A model generated the notes under the pieces. That model was not told where the DNA came from and did not search any database. It was given only the letters and a program-made list of their open reading frames with translations. 64,000 nucleotides of DNA from Trema orientale (taxonomy: Eukaryota > Streptophyta > Magnoliopsida > Rosales > Cannabaceae). The translations under genes and the position numbers were made by a program. Of the stretch, positions 24,081 through 35,020 are shown in pieces. How positions within the stretch are numbered: the stretch's first letter is position 1; the number at the start of each line of letters is the position of its first letter. The stretch spans positions 588,418 to 652,417 of the forward strand of contig JXTC01000119.1 in the NCBI GenBank assembly GCA_002914845.1, given 5' to 3'.

Positions 24081-24314
24081 GATGCCTACAAGGAGAACTC
24101 AAAGCTGCGAATAGCATGCTGAGTCTCCTCCAACCCAAGAGGACTTTAATTCTCTATTAGCAGCAATGTACCGAGCATTCCAAGAATTTCAAGGCACAAG
24201 TCTCAAACTATGCCCCTGCCTCGACTAGAATGATAGCCTTACCAGGCCGATCTCTTGACTCATTTCACTTGGCTTCAAACAGAGCAGTATGAGAGGAGAT
24301 CAGATCCTATTGCT
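24081..24314 (+). pseudogene. N-terminal gag remnant of the chromovirus
   Basis: Reads MPTRRTQSCE followed by a stop, then AESPPTQEDFNSLLAAMYRA, and later a frameshifted tail up to the solo-LTR insertion at 24315. The position right after the primer site, and continuation into the gag segment beyond the insertion, support it as the start of gag. Confidence 0.6.
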
Positions 24315-24319
24315 ACTAA

Positions 24320-25571
24320 TGCTGGAATTGCCTAACACTTAGGACAAAAAACATACATGCATGCAAACTATGAAAAATACATGATCACATCATGAACGCA
24401 TCGGAAAAATAGCGGATTTAGATTTTAAAATTTTTACATGAAAACAGTTTTCATAACCATATTACATGCATATATCATATACAGGATCATGTATAACATA
24501 AATCAAATCTAGATGCACAAACCCTAGAGATGAGATTAGGNNNNNNNNNNNNNNNNNNNNNNNNNNNNNNNNNNNNNNNNNNNNNNNNNNNTATTTATAT
24601 AAATATTATTAGTAAAGGGGACACTCCACTAAAGGCCCAATATTGTACTCTTAGATTAGATGTCATGCCTTTTATAAAGATTCAATCAACTAACCTTGAT
24701 TAACCGATCCATCTAGCGTATTCTATACCACACATAAAATCTCTATACAATGCCGTAGTTGGATAGGTGAAATTACCGTAATACCCTCCAACACCTATTT
24801 ACCTTTAAATTACCATCTTTCTATCAAGGAATAATGTTGTTGATAATTTTGTTCTCAATGGCCATTTAGACAAAATTGTCAACCAATTCACAAAGTGAAT
24901 ACTAAGATCTTAGATTTAATTATTCCATGAATCTTGAAAGAACTTAAAGTGACATTAATTTATAGTGTCCTTAACTATTTAGTGTTCCCATTAATTCATA
25001 AACTATAACCTCTAATATGCCAGAGTTCACCTCTAATTTCATAGAGGTTAGGCTTTTAACAAATCAAAAGGCTACAACCCATGAAAGCAAGTCCAGTCGA
25101 ACATCAATGATTAAGATCTACATGCTAAGAGCTAGTATGTGGTAATATAAGAATTGAGTTACGGCACTCCAATTCTTTATATTGCCTGGTCTAGTTCAAT
25201 ACACATAACTTGTTTATGATGTATTAGTGTTTCTATCAGAAGTCACATACTTCAATGATTTGAGACACATCACTCCCGTTGAGATAGACAAATACTACAA
25301 CCTATAGTAAATAAAGTATTCCATCTTTATTTATAGATTGTGAACTTATTCATTTAGACTTAGATAAAGAAATAATTCTCCCCATAATTAATACTTAATC
25401 ATGTTTATTTCTTTATACACAAATAAAATCATGGAATCTTTTTTAGATAAATAAACTATTTAACTAAGATAGTTTAATCTAGCAAATGTCATAATTGCAT
25501 ATAAGAGAAAGTTATTTATACTCAAAAAAGGTATAATTAGAAATCTGCTTTTTAGGGCAAATATCCCAGCA
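24320..25571 (-). mobile_element. Solo LTR inserted in the chromovirus gag
   Basis: Ends are TGCTGG...CCAGCA and an exact 5-bp duplication ACTAA flanks them (24315-24319 and 25572-25576). On the minus strand it starts TGCTGGGATATTTGCCCTAA, resembling copia LTRs that begin TGTTGGGATATATGCCC. No internal region is present, so it is a solo LTR left by LTR-LTR recombination. Its true length is uncertain because the 51-base N gap lies inside. Confidence 0.88.
24541..24591. other. Run of 51 N (gap or masked sequence)
   Basis: Bases 24541-24591 are N. The missing bases lie inside the solo LTR, so no gene structure is affected. Real gap size is unknown. Confidence 0.98.
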
Positions 25572-26098
25572 ACTAAGGCGTAGCTACCTGAGGTGAAAAG
25601 AAACCTCGATGGCCTCAATATCCTACAACCACTTTGGGCAAGATTCGCAGCCACTAGGTTGACGCAGAGAGCCCTTCATTGGTGGAAGTCAACTGAGCTA
25701 GAGCTAGATGTTCATGCTCTGGCCTGGAAAGAATTTGAGAGGTTATTCAAAGCACAATACTCTAATGCGGACCAACAAAGTGAGATGACTGCTCGATTTG
25801 AGCGGTTGACTCACAGCAATACGACGGTCAGTGAGTACTTTCACCAGCTCTGTACCTTAGAGCTTTTTGCCATGAATACCGGTTTGAGTGAAGATTACAA
25901 GGTGGCCAAGTTTTGAAACCATCTAAATCAGAATATACTCAATCTCATTGGCACCCAGTCATTTCATACTTTATCAGAAGTATTAGTAGCAGCCCAACAG
26001 GCTGAGGATTTAAACACTGCTACTATTCTGGGAAGAACTAAGGAAGAGAAAATGATAGAAAGGCAACTAAGAATAGCCAAGGATCTCACCTAGTCATT
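25572..26098 (+). pseudogene. Central gag of the chromovirus
   Basis: The frame at 25593-25916 gives a Retrotrans_gag-type sequence: ARFAATRLTQRALHWWKS, AWKEFERLFKAQY and TVSEYFHQLCTLE, the conserved W, EF and Y pattern of gypsy capsid. After a stop at 25914 the frame stays readable (LNQNILNLIGTQSFHTLSEV) to about 26090. No zinc knuckle is seen. Confidence 0.75.
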
Positions 26099-26104
26099 TC
26101 TTGT

Positions 26105-27046
26105 TTGACTGTGATTGAGGGTAAGATTTTTCTAGCTGATTTAGTTGTGCTGCCAATGGGACAATTTGATATAATACTTGGGATAGATTGGTTGTCAAAG
26201 TATCATGCCATCGTACATTGTCGTAAGAAAACAATAACTCTTTTTCCTGATGATGGAGTTCCTGTTGTTTACCAAGTTAGTTTAAATCCTTTGAAACCTA
26301 GTCTTATTCTGAAAGCCAGTATGGGTGGGAGGAAGAACCTTGAGTGTTATGAGAACTTATTTACCATTGATGGCGAGATAAAAACTATCGACCAAGAGCT
26401 ATGGATATCGGTGGTAGGTGAATATCTAGAAGTTTTAACAGAAGATTTGCACGGATTACCACCAGATAGGAAAATCGAGTTCTGTATAGACCTAGTTCCT
26501 GGAGCTCAACCAGTTTAGATTCTGGCATATTACATGGCTCTAGCAGAAATGATTGTACTAAGGGAGCAGTTGGATGATCTATTATCCAAAGTTTTCATTC
26601 AGAGTAGCACTTCTCCATGTGACACTCCTATTTTATTCACCAAGAAAGCTGGTGATTCGTTAAGGCTTTGCGTGGATAATAGAAAATTGAATCAATACAC
26701 AATAAAGGAAAAACATCCTTTACCAAGGATAGACGAGCTGTTTAACCAACTTGGTGAATCTAAATTCTTCTCCAAGATCGAATTGAGGTCCGATTATCAT
26801 CAATTAAAAATCTGGGAGGAAAATATACTGAAAACCGCATTCAAGACTTGTTATGGTTACTTTGAGTTCTTTGTTATGCTTTTTGTTTAACTAATACTCC
26901 AGCAGTATTTATGGATCTCATGAATCGAATATTTAGGCTATATCTGGATCATTTTGTTGTTGTCTTCATTGATGATATCTTAATCTATTTCAAGACTCAA
27001 AAAAACCATGCTGAATACTTGAGGATAGTACTTGACGCCTTAAGAG
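26105..27046 (+). pseudogene. Protease end and reverse transcriptase remnant of the chromovirus
   Basis: 26105-26250 encodes the end of a retropepsin (LPMGQFDIILGIDWLSKYHA). The reverse transcriptase follows: SPCDTPILFTKKAGDSLRLC, KHPLPRIDELFNQL, FSKIELRSDYHQL and, after a frameshift, [14 protein letters not shown] and [13 protein letters not shown]. The first catalytic aspartate (usually KIDLRSGYHQ) is glutamate, while the FIDD box is intact. VMPFGL-type sequence is broken by a one-base loss near 26886. Coding sequence stops at about 27050, where unrelated sequence begins, so the thumb, RNase H and integrase are deleted. Confidence 0.85.
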
Positions 27047-27073
27047 GTTAGAGGTTAAATTCTTAAGAGGATA

Positions 27074-27143
27074 GTACTTTTACAAATATTCCTGTAAAAT
27101 GGTATTTTGTACTTTTACAAATATTCCTGTAAAATGGTATTTT
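27074..27143. repeat. Perfect 35-bp tandem duplication
   Basis: Two identical adjacent copies (27074-27108 and 27109-27143) beginning GTACTTTTACAAATATTCC. They lie just after the point where reverse transcriptase sequence breaks off. Confidence 0.93.
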
Positions 27144-27359
27144 TATAACAGATTCCAGATTGATTGGTATTTTTAAAAATTCGATTATAAAAGGTAGCAA
27201 ATTTGTAAATTGACCCTAGGATTTGGACTATTTTACTAGGATAATGTGGATTTGTGAGAGATAGGCCTTGGACTAAGTTTTTAAAGATAAAAGAAGTGAC
27301 AACTGTGAAAATAGAATTAATCTTGAGAATTTTGGCTTAAAATATGAATATTATGGATT

Positions 27360-28461
27360 TTCAGGTACGGGTATCACAAGCACTCAATTGCTAGGTTTAG
27401 CTATCCTAGTGAGGTGGGGGATCGATTACTAGTCTTTTTATTTAAAATTAAATACTTTTGAATTATTTTACCTATTACCAAAATTTTGTGAATTAAATAT
27501 AAATTATTTGATTTTGGTAATTATTTTAAATAAATGTGATGTTTCAGAATAAAAACAACTGGATGAGAACTTTTGGACTAGTATATACTACACGTATCAT
27601 AGGATCACACATGACCACTAGCTTATTATCACAGACAAGTACAGGTAGCTATGACCCCACCATCGGTACAAGTCCGTAAACTCGTAAAGGGACCCTATTA
27701 GGTAGCTATGACCCCACCTTCGATGAAAACCTATAAACCTTAGCAGGGAACTAGTCTGTAGGACACATGATCATGTAGTTCAGGTTGGAGTATCACTTCA
27801 CACAATGTGAAAGTTACTCTGGTTCATGATGGGGAATGAGAGCTCATGGGTCTGAGTGATTTATGTCATGTACTGTATGGGTTTCAATATACTATTTATG
27901 TTACATATCTATATTATTATATTATCTAGTTTTGGAACTTATATATAGATATGTTTTATATACTTTTTTGTGAACAACTAACCATGCAGGGTTTTCTAAA
28001 ATAAAATTTGTTAAAGTGTAATTGATTTCCTACTAGGCATAGCCATGCTCACCCCTCTTTTTCCCATCTCAGGTGATACGAAGGGTTTTGGAAGCTATAA
28101 GTCAGCAGTAGTTTGGAAAAGAGACTAGTTGTTTATGTCATTTTCTTAGTAATGCAAGAAGATTAAGTCTAGTTGTATGATAAATAATAGAACTTGATTA
28201 GCGTACAGCCAAGCTAAGAAATTTGTATTTTCTGTCTGTAAAATCTTATTTGCCATTTCAGTACTTTGTAATGATGGTGATGTATGACACAAAGTATTTT
28301 AGTGGTGTATGTATAGTTGTGGATTGTAGTTCACTTGCTGAAATTACACTTTTGTAAAATGAATAATTAAGGTTTGGTTAGACAATTTCATAAAATATTT
28401 AAGAATTTCCAAATTAAGAAAATTCTCATTCTGCCGCTAGCCCAGAATTTGGGTTATTACA
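27360..28461 (+). repeat. 3' LTR of the chromovirus (left border approximate)
   Basis: The right end GGGTTATTACA (28461) is the counterpart of the 5' LTR end at 23947. The left border is not fixed because the 5' LTR is truncated. Inside is a ~57-bp degenerate duplication around AGGTAGCTATGACCCCACC (27645 and 27701), a feature also found in other plant gypsy LTRs of this window. Confidence 0.65.
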
Positions 28462-30069
28462 CCTTTCATATATCAAAATCAAAATTTAAGCGTGGATTAG
28501 ATATTTAGGAGAATTATTTCCACAAAATTGTTAATTTATCTCAATTTTAGGCCTTAAAATTTGATTTCATTAAATATTTAAAACTAGATTTTATTAAATA
28601 TTTTCAATATATTTGGGTTCTTTTATTGGGCTTTGGCTCTTAAGGGCCTAGGGCTAGAGCTAGCTGGCTCTGCGGCCAATGTCATATTACTCGTGATTAG
28701 CTCCAACTTAAAATGAGCGTCAAAGAATTTTCTTTCATTTTTTTCCCCCTTTCTCAGAACTGGTATATTTTCTAATGATCTCCCTTTGGATTCCATAATT
28801 TAAGCTGATGCTTGAACAGAACAAAACTCGTCTCATCTCTTCGTTTTTCACCAACGTTGATAAGCGGGTTTGTCTTGCTAAAGCGTTGATCACAGCTGGA
28901 TTCTCCATCAAATTAATGCTCAAAGATATTTTAGAAAGACCAACAAAAAGTTGGCAGGTAGGAAAGCCCTAACTACATGTCCTTCCATCCTCGCTGGAAT
29001 TCGGTTCAGTTCACTTTTCCAAAAAAGCAAAAATAACGGGCTTTTTTTTTTTTTAAATAAAAAGAATTAAAGAGGTGTGTAGTAAGAAAACCACTCTGAT
29101 TAAATGCACGAGGAAATAAAATCCTTGTAATAAAAATCTATAGGCTGCAATTTCACATGGCATAAAGCATCTTTACTCTCTAAATTAATTCAGTATAATC
29201 ATGTGTGTTAATCTAACCTTGTTCCAATATCTTTTCTCGAATAGTGATTATTTTTTTCCTCGTTTTGCTCTATCGTCAATTTGCGGAATGAGGTTTCAGC
29301 ATTGATATATATATGGTAGTAGACAAAAACGTGTAGAGAGTCTATAATAGTTGAGAGTTAGATATCTTATAAAGGATGTTCATTATATATATAGTTATAT
29401 TATACACTAACCGGCGTAACATGTACTTATCTCAAAGTGAGACCATAAAATAAAATAGTACTTATTTGTGTAATTAAAAATTATATCACAGTAGTTTATA
29501 GCAATTTTAGTGATGAAGAGCTATTAACTCTCAGCTTCACAACCCCGCTTAAGTACTGTCTACTAAAAGTTTTTCTCCAGTCGAAAATAAGGCACATATA
29601 TTTCAAGATACAAAAGTGGGGCACGTGGCAAGTAATTGTAGTACTCATGGTCATGGACAAATTAATAATGAGAAGGAATTAGAAGCTACCATTGGTCAAA
29701 AGTTAGGTTAGGTGCATATGATAATCCCAGTGCACTTCCTGAATTTCGCTACCTTTTTGTAACGTGGTCTTTAATTTGCTAGTGCATGCATATGTTCCAT
29801 CTCCATTTTTGTTTTTTATGCGTATCTAGCTGGATGAAAGTAGCCACACAGTTACAGATTTTGAAATTCCGGTCTCAATAAATTATCATATTCTATACGT
29901 ACGTGTAACATGTCATTGGAATGTAATTATGTAGTTTCCAATTATGTATGTGCTTAGCTTACCTTTCTTCTCCTACAAATACACGATGAAGTCAAATTAT
30001 ATGTGATATATATTCACTCTCACTACCTATCTTCTTTAATTAATATAATATACATAATTATATATATAC
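28462..30069. other. Intergenic DNA, no supported gene
   Basis: Unique-looking AT-rich sequence. A minus-strand frame at 28735-28923 (62 codons) has no recognisable domain. No repeat boundary is evident. Confidence 0.5.
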
Positions 30070-32296
30070 GAGGACCGATATAGTCCCTCGACGGGACCGT
30101 CCATGTCACGACCCAAAACCCGGGCCAGTAACAGAAGGAGAATTTCACAAAGATGGAAAATTCCTTTATTTATTTGAAAAGTGTCTAAAAAGATTTAGTT
30201 TTATAAAACGGTCCATTAAAATAAAATATTTAGAATTTCATCCCGTGAACCTCTCCCACAGTTCGTATACACCATTAAACATAGACCGAATAATAATTAG
30301 AAAACGTAAAATCAATTATAAGTCCAAGCATCATCATCATCCACAACAATAAGTTAAATCCCAGAATGGCATACATAAGTTCACAGACAAATTAGGAAGT
30401 AATAATCTTGGTTTAATGCTAATATAAAATCTTAAATAGTCCAAACACCACAACAGTAGACTTCTAGCATTACCAAGAAACGAACTACAGTCAAGATGGC
30501 TTCTTACTCCTCTTGATCACCAAGATCGCACTGAACACCACCTGAGGAGGAAGGTAGGGGGGTGAGCATACAATGCCCAGTAGGAAAAACAATTACCTCG
30601 ATCGAAAATATTTTAGTGATGGAGAATTCCTGCATGGTTAGTTTAGTCCAAAACCTATATATATATAATCCAAACCGGAAATCTATATATATATATATAT
30701 AAAGCAGTATATCAAAACCATTCAATCTATATACACATGACACAAATTAACCCATACCCATGAGCTCTCATCCTCTCATCTGTGGAACTCAGGATGATGG
30801 CACTAAGTATGCCTAACAGCCTGCCTGACACCTAAGCCCATATCCGGAGGGGACACCCATGTATCGCCTACCAAACCTGGAGGGGCAACCGTATTGCCTA
30901 CACCTACCAATGGGGAGGTAATCAGAAGTAACAAACCCCGCGCGGGTTTAAGGACTCTGCACCGACGGTAGGCCACGCAGTGCCAAACTATAAACTCACG
31001 ATGCTAACATAGTGCTCATGTATGATCCTATGACACGTGCAATATAGAACTGAAGTGTAAAAACTATTGTGCTCTGGTTTTTCAGTAAAACGTGTATAAT
31101 AGGGTTTTATAGAAAAACGGGCAGCATAACGGCCATTTTGATATACCCAAAATAACCTGCACACGGCAAATTCCCAGAGCAGTACAGTATATATCATACA
31201 ACCAGATTCCATCACATATGATTCAAGTAATCAAAAATACACTTGTTCTCATATGTTGCAGAAAATAAGTTTTAACTCAAAAACGGTATAAAACGGAGGT
31301 AACTGAACCCCTAACTCGACGGAAATAGCGATACCACGTTATTGAGTCCTCAAGGTATCGTTGACGATCGCCCGGAGGGTCGGGAACCAATTCCGAGCCC
31401 TCGATCGTCTTTTTGTGAAAAACCAACTTCTCACCAGAGCTTCAATTCCACGAACGGACTTCTTCTTTGAATTCCTAGCACCCAAAATAGCTAGGTTAGA
31501 TATATAACTTGTCTGATTCGGGTCCGAGTCCACACCGGACTGGTGGCACGCAAAACGAGACAAAAATCTTGACCGTCCGATCGCGATTTTCGTGTCGATC
31601 ACCAAACAACACAATATATATATATATCAAACTTCTCCATTTTCTGAGTACATTCCAAATATGAGGTCAAAAACACAATCCAACGGCCGGATCGAAAACT
31701 AAAATTCAAAACTCAAAATACTCAAAAATGGCATTTTTTGATCCGGACAAAATGGGGTTGAGATATATATACCTTGTCGACCCTTGCGATGATACGAATC
31801 CAACAGGACCGGTTTGGAGTCGTTTGGTCGCCGGAATCTTTGCCGGTGACGAAAAAATCGAAATGGGTCAAAACGGCAATAATGGAGTTTTCCAGCAAGA
31901 TGTCGACCGGTGGCAGCTGCAGGTGGCCGGCGGAGGGGCGCGGCGGCCTGGCGAAGACTCGCTGGCGGTCCTTGCTGGCGGACGGAGCTCCAGGCGGTGA
32001 CGGCGTGCTTCGGCAGTCTTTGGCCGAGAGAGGAACAGAGAGAGATAAAGAAGAGGGGGTCGAGTCTGGGGAGAGAGAGAGCATAAACATATATATATAT
32101 GTATATTTCGTTTTTTTTTTAATTTTTTAAAATCTGGTCAAAGACCACTTTTTGACTCTTGAAAAAAATGAGTTCTTACCGTCCATGTTTTGTCCAATAC
32201 AGATTGTATTTTGGTCAACACAGATTAGTTAAAATATGACATGTATTATTTAAAATAAGAACGAGACTGATCCTCTTAAAGAGACTATATCGAGTT
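30070..32296. mobile_element. MITE split by a solo LTR
   Basis: Left part 30070-30103 (ACCGATATAGTCCCTCG...) and right part 32181-32296 (...GAGACTATATCGAGT) are inverted repeats of each other. Together they match the intact element at 50848-51001 (CCCTCGAGGGGACC, TTTTGACCAA and TGTGTTGGCC words). The middle is occupied by the solo LTR 30104-32180. Confidence 0.75.
30104..32180 (-). mobile_element. Solo LTR of a Ty3/gypsy (Tekay/Del-like) element
   Basis: The plus-strand left end reads TGTCACGACCC and a 5-bp duplication GTCCA flanks the unit (30099-30103 and 32181-32185). The right end is ACC where ACA is expected, one substitution. On the minus strand it ends GGGTCGTGACA, as does the 5' LTR of the chromovirus at 23947 (GATCGTGACA). 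It shares the module CTACTGGGCAT...ATGCTCACCCC...CAGGTG (about 30600-30540) with the LTR at 28030-28075. A GC-rich block at 31770-32010 yields open frames on both strands (for example 31722-32090 minus and 31774-32130 plus) rich in R, G, P and S; these are LTR leader sequence, not genes. Confidence 0.78.
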
Positions 32297-34940
32297 ATAC
32301 ATATATATATATGCACACATTTACGCGAGTGTGAAATCAAGTAGCTGGTTAAATGGGCTGAAAATGATTGGCCGACTCCGTTTATTATAGCACGTGAAGT
32401 TCAACAAAGATTGACTAATTTCAAGAGTTCGTTCATATATTATCACTATCAGCCTCAAAAAGTTGTATATATGTATAATATTGCATTTACATCTAACTAC
32501 TACCATTTTTCTTTTCTTCTGGAGATTAACTATCCAACATAACGAAAGTCAATATACATAAAAACGTATGCATATCCTAGATGCTAAAAAGTGCATTTTA
32601 CTCTTTGTAGTATCCGTTTATATAGCTAGAAACACAAAATCATGGCTATAGGAGCAGAAGAACCTTTGTATATATATGTGGCAAGAAAGTCTTAGTTTAG
32701 GTGGGAAGGAATTGAAACGTTGATATTAATTAAATAGTGGCCCCACGATAAGATTTATCAACTTTATATTAAAAAGTATAAAAATTTGGCAATCTTATAA
32801 CGAAGAATGGTACAATAGTCTCAAACACTGGTCAAACAATTAATCTGATAATCACAAGCTTTTGTGTGTCTGTGTGTGTGTGTGAGAGAGAGAGAGAGGG
32901 GGAGAGAGAGAGAGAGAGATTTTACAGAGGACAGCTGTCAAAGGAGGTGAGGAGGAAGAAGAAAAGAATGAGAGCAATCACATGATTCTATCTGTCCTCT
33001 GTCCAAGTGGATCACCAGTATTCTCATCTGTATCCATGATGTGAGTGTTTATAGCATTAATAATTTAAAGCACACAACTGAAATTTGTAGGGTTTTGCTT
33101 TAAAGCTATATCTAGGTCTCAGAATATATATATATATATAGAGATATCTTGCTATTCTTTTGACTTTATTTAATTCCTCATACATGCTCAATGAATCCTG
33201 AAACAAATCTCAGCATAACTCAACTCTCTATCTCCTTAATTATTTCTGGTTGACGGTCGAGCAAGGATCGGCTGAGTTATAAAGGTAATTCGGACAATAT
33301 GTATGGTTTCTCATGATCACTATGTTATCATATTATTCAGTACAAGATTGGGAAAATGAGAAATTTTTCGATATTGCTGCAGTCCGATGAACATTATATC
33401 GAAGAATATATAGATAAAATGATCTTTAATTTATTATTCCATATGATTTGCATATGTTTATATTTTCGGATTTTGTTATAGCCTAGACCACATGTGGGTG
33501 TTTAAATCATTTATATATATGAAGCAGAACTTCCATTATAAATTATAATTATACTTTGATTATGCATATTAATACGCAGTTCCTATTTTCGTTTCATGTA
33601 TGTTGTCCATTTAATTGGTAATGGAGAAATTAATTAATGGAGAAACTAAGATCCTAAAAGTTAGTTAATGTTCGGGAATATGTATTTATTTATATGAATG
33701 TGTATATAAGATCTTTTATCTCCAAATATTTCCTAGTTACGATAATTTCTTTGCTTCCCTTTTTTCTCTTTGATTTATTCCTCCTTTCTATCTTCCTTCA
33801 TTATTAAATTAAACCACAGCTCTTAGGTGAATTTTATTTGTTTCCTACATTCTTTAATTGCACATGTACACATAAATTTAACATATCTTAAATATTGATT
33901 TTGTACGTGTACTCTTAATTTAAGTTCCAATTACTTCCGTCATTAACATAGGCCGGTGATACAGTCTAAAGTAGAAGGATATATGCACTGGACAACTATA
34001 TTTGTACTGAGGCAATAATTGAGTTTTTATTATAATTAGTACAATATTAGCTATATACATCACCTAAAACGTTGGCCTTTACGGGCTAGAACAATCTGAT
34101 TCGTTTTACAGTTGAAATAGGTAAAGGTTTAGAACATTATAAGAGGAACGGTTAATTTAATTTTACGAGTTACCCAGTAAAAGGGAGTAACACAGAGATA
34201 CTAGTTGAAAACCTCATCTCAATATTCTGACAAATATTTAAGAATATTTAAGCACTTTTATGCCTCCTTCCAAGCAAATATTTGAGGACGATTATGAATT
34301 GAGTTAAAAGAATAGATCATATATTTATTCATAACCACATCACTAACATATATTTCCATTTTGCTACTATAATTTTCACTAACACACATGCACGTAAATG
34401 TAGTAATGTGGTACTGTGTGTACACAATATGCAAACCTGTGAAATAGGTAATAGCGTCTAATAAGTGAGTTTAGATCGGCTTCTTTGTTACTTGAGTTGA
34501 GGCGCATGCTATATATGTTGGTCTTAATGAGTTGTTTTATCGCAATGCAAAGTTTACTATATATATTACACAATATCGCAAAGTTTACTATATATAGCTT
34601 ACAAATTAATGGTGGTAGTTATGGTAGATTGAAACAAAATTAAAAGATTAATTAGCTAGTTATTATATCCGTAACAACTGTTACATTTAGAACTATATAT
34701 AGCTAGCGGATGAAAAAAATCAGATGAACACAAATGTTTGAAGAATCTAATACCATCATAGTACATTATTATTTTCAAAGTACATTATTATTTCCAAGTT
34801 TATAGTATTCAACCTCTTTGATGACATAAATATAAATTCTTTCTTTTTCGTTACAAAAATCAAGTTTTTATTTCTTTGCTAATTTTTCATCATCAGTCAA
34901 CAAACTACTTTTTCCCCTAATTTCCTTTTTTTATTTTCAG
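32297..34940. other. Intergenic and promoter-side DNA upstream of the GARP gene
   Basis: No coding sequence is supported. There is a compound (TG)n/(GA)n microsatellite at about 32863-32919 and an 11-bp perfect inverted repeat ACAGAGGACAG/CTGTCCTCTGT (32924-32934 and 32992-33002). The rest is AT-rich with TATATA runs. Confidence 0.5.
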
Positions 34941-34942
34941 CA

Positions 34943-34950
34943 TATTTATA
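34943..34950 (+). promoter_or_regulatory. TATA box candidate of the GARP gene
   Basis: TATTTATA lies 71 bp upstream of the ATG at 35021, leaving room for a ~40-bp leader if transcription starts about 30 bp downstream. Position and context only. Confidence 0.4.
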
Positions 34951-35020
34951 CCTGGAGGGTTTACAGCGACTACAGGGAAGAGCTAGCTAGCTGTATTCCA
35001 GAAAGTAAACACAGATCAAA

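Larger units (their letters stand above)
23501..28461 (+). mobile_element. Degenerate Ty3/gypsy chromovirus (Tekay/Del-like)
   Basis: Partial 5' LTR (about 23501-23947), tRNA-Met-type primer site (23955-23966), gag remnants (24081-24314 and 25572-26090), protease end (26105-26250), reverse transcriptase (26534-27046), then a deletion and the 3' LTR ending at 28461. The LTR ends align from TAATTGATTTCCTACTAGGC (23514 and 28019) to their termini. RNase H, integrase and chromodomain are absent, so about half the internal region is deleted. A solo LTR interrupts gag (24320-25571). Multiple stops and frameshifts show it is dead. Confidence 0.85.

Noticed and set aside
31722-32130. Overlapping frames on both strands, G/R- and P/S-rich
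   Set aside because: They lie in the GC-rich leader part of a solo LTR flanked by target duplications.
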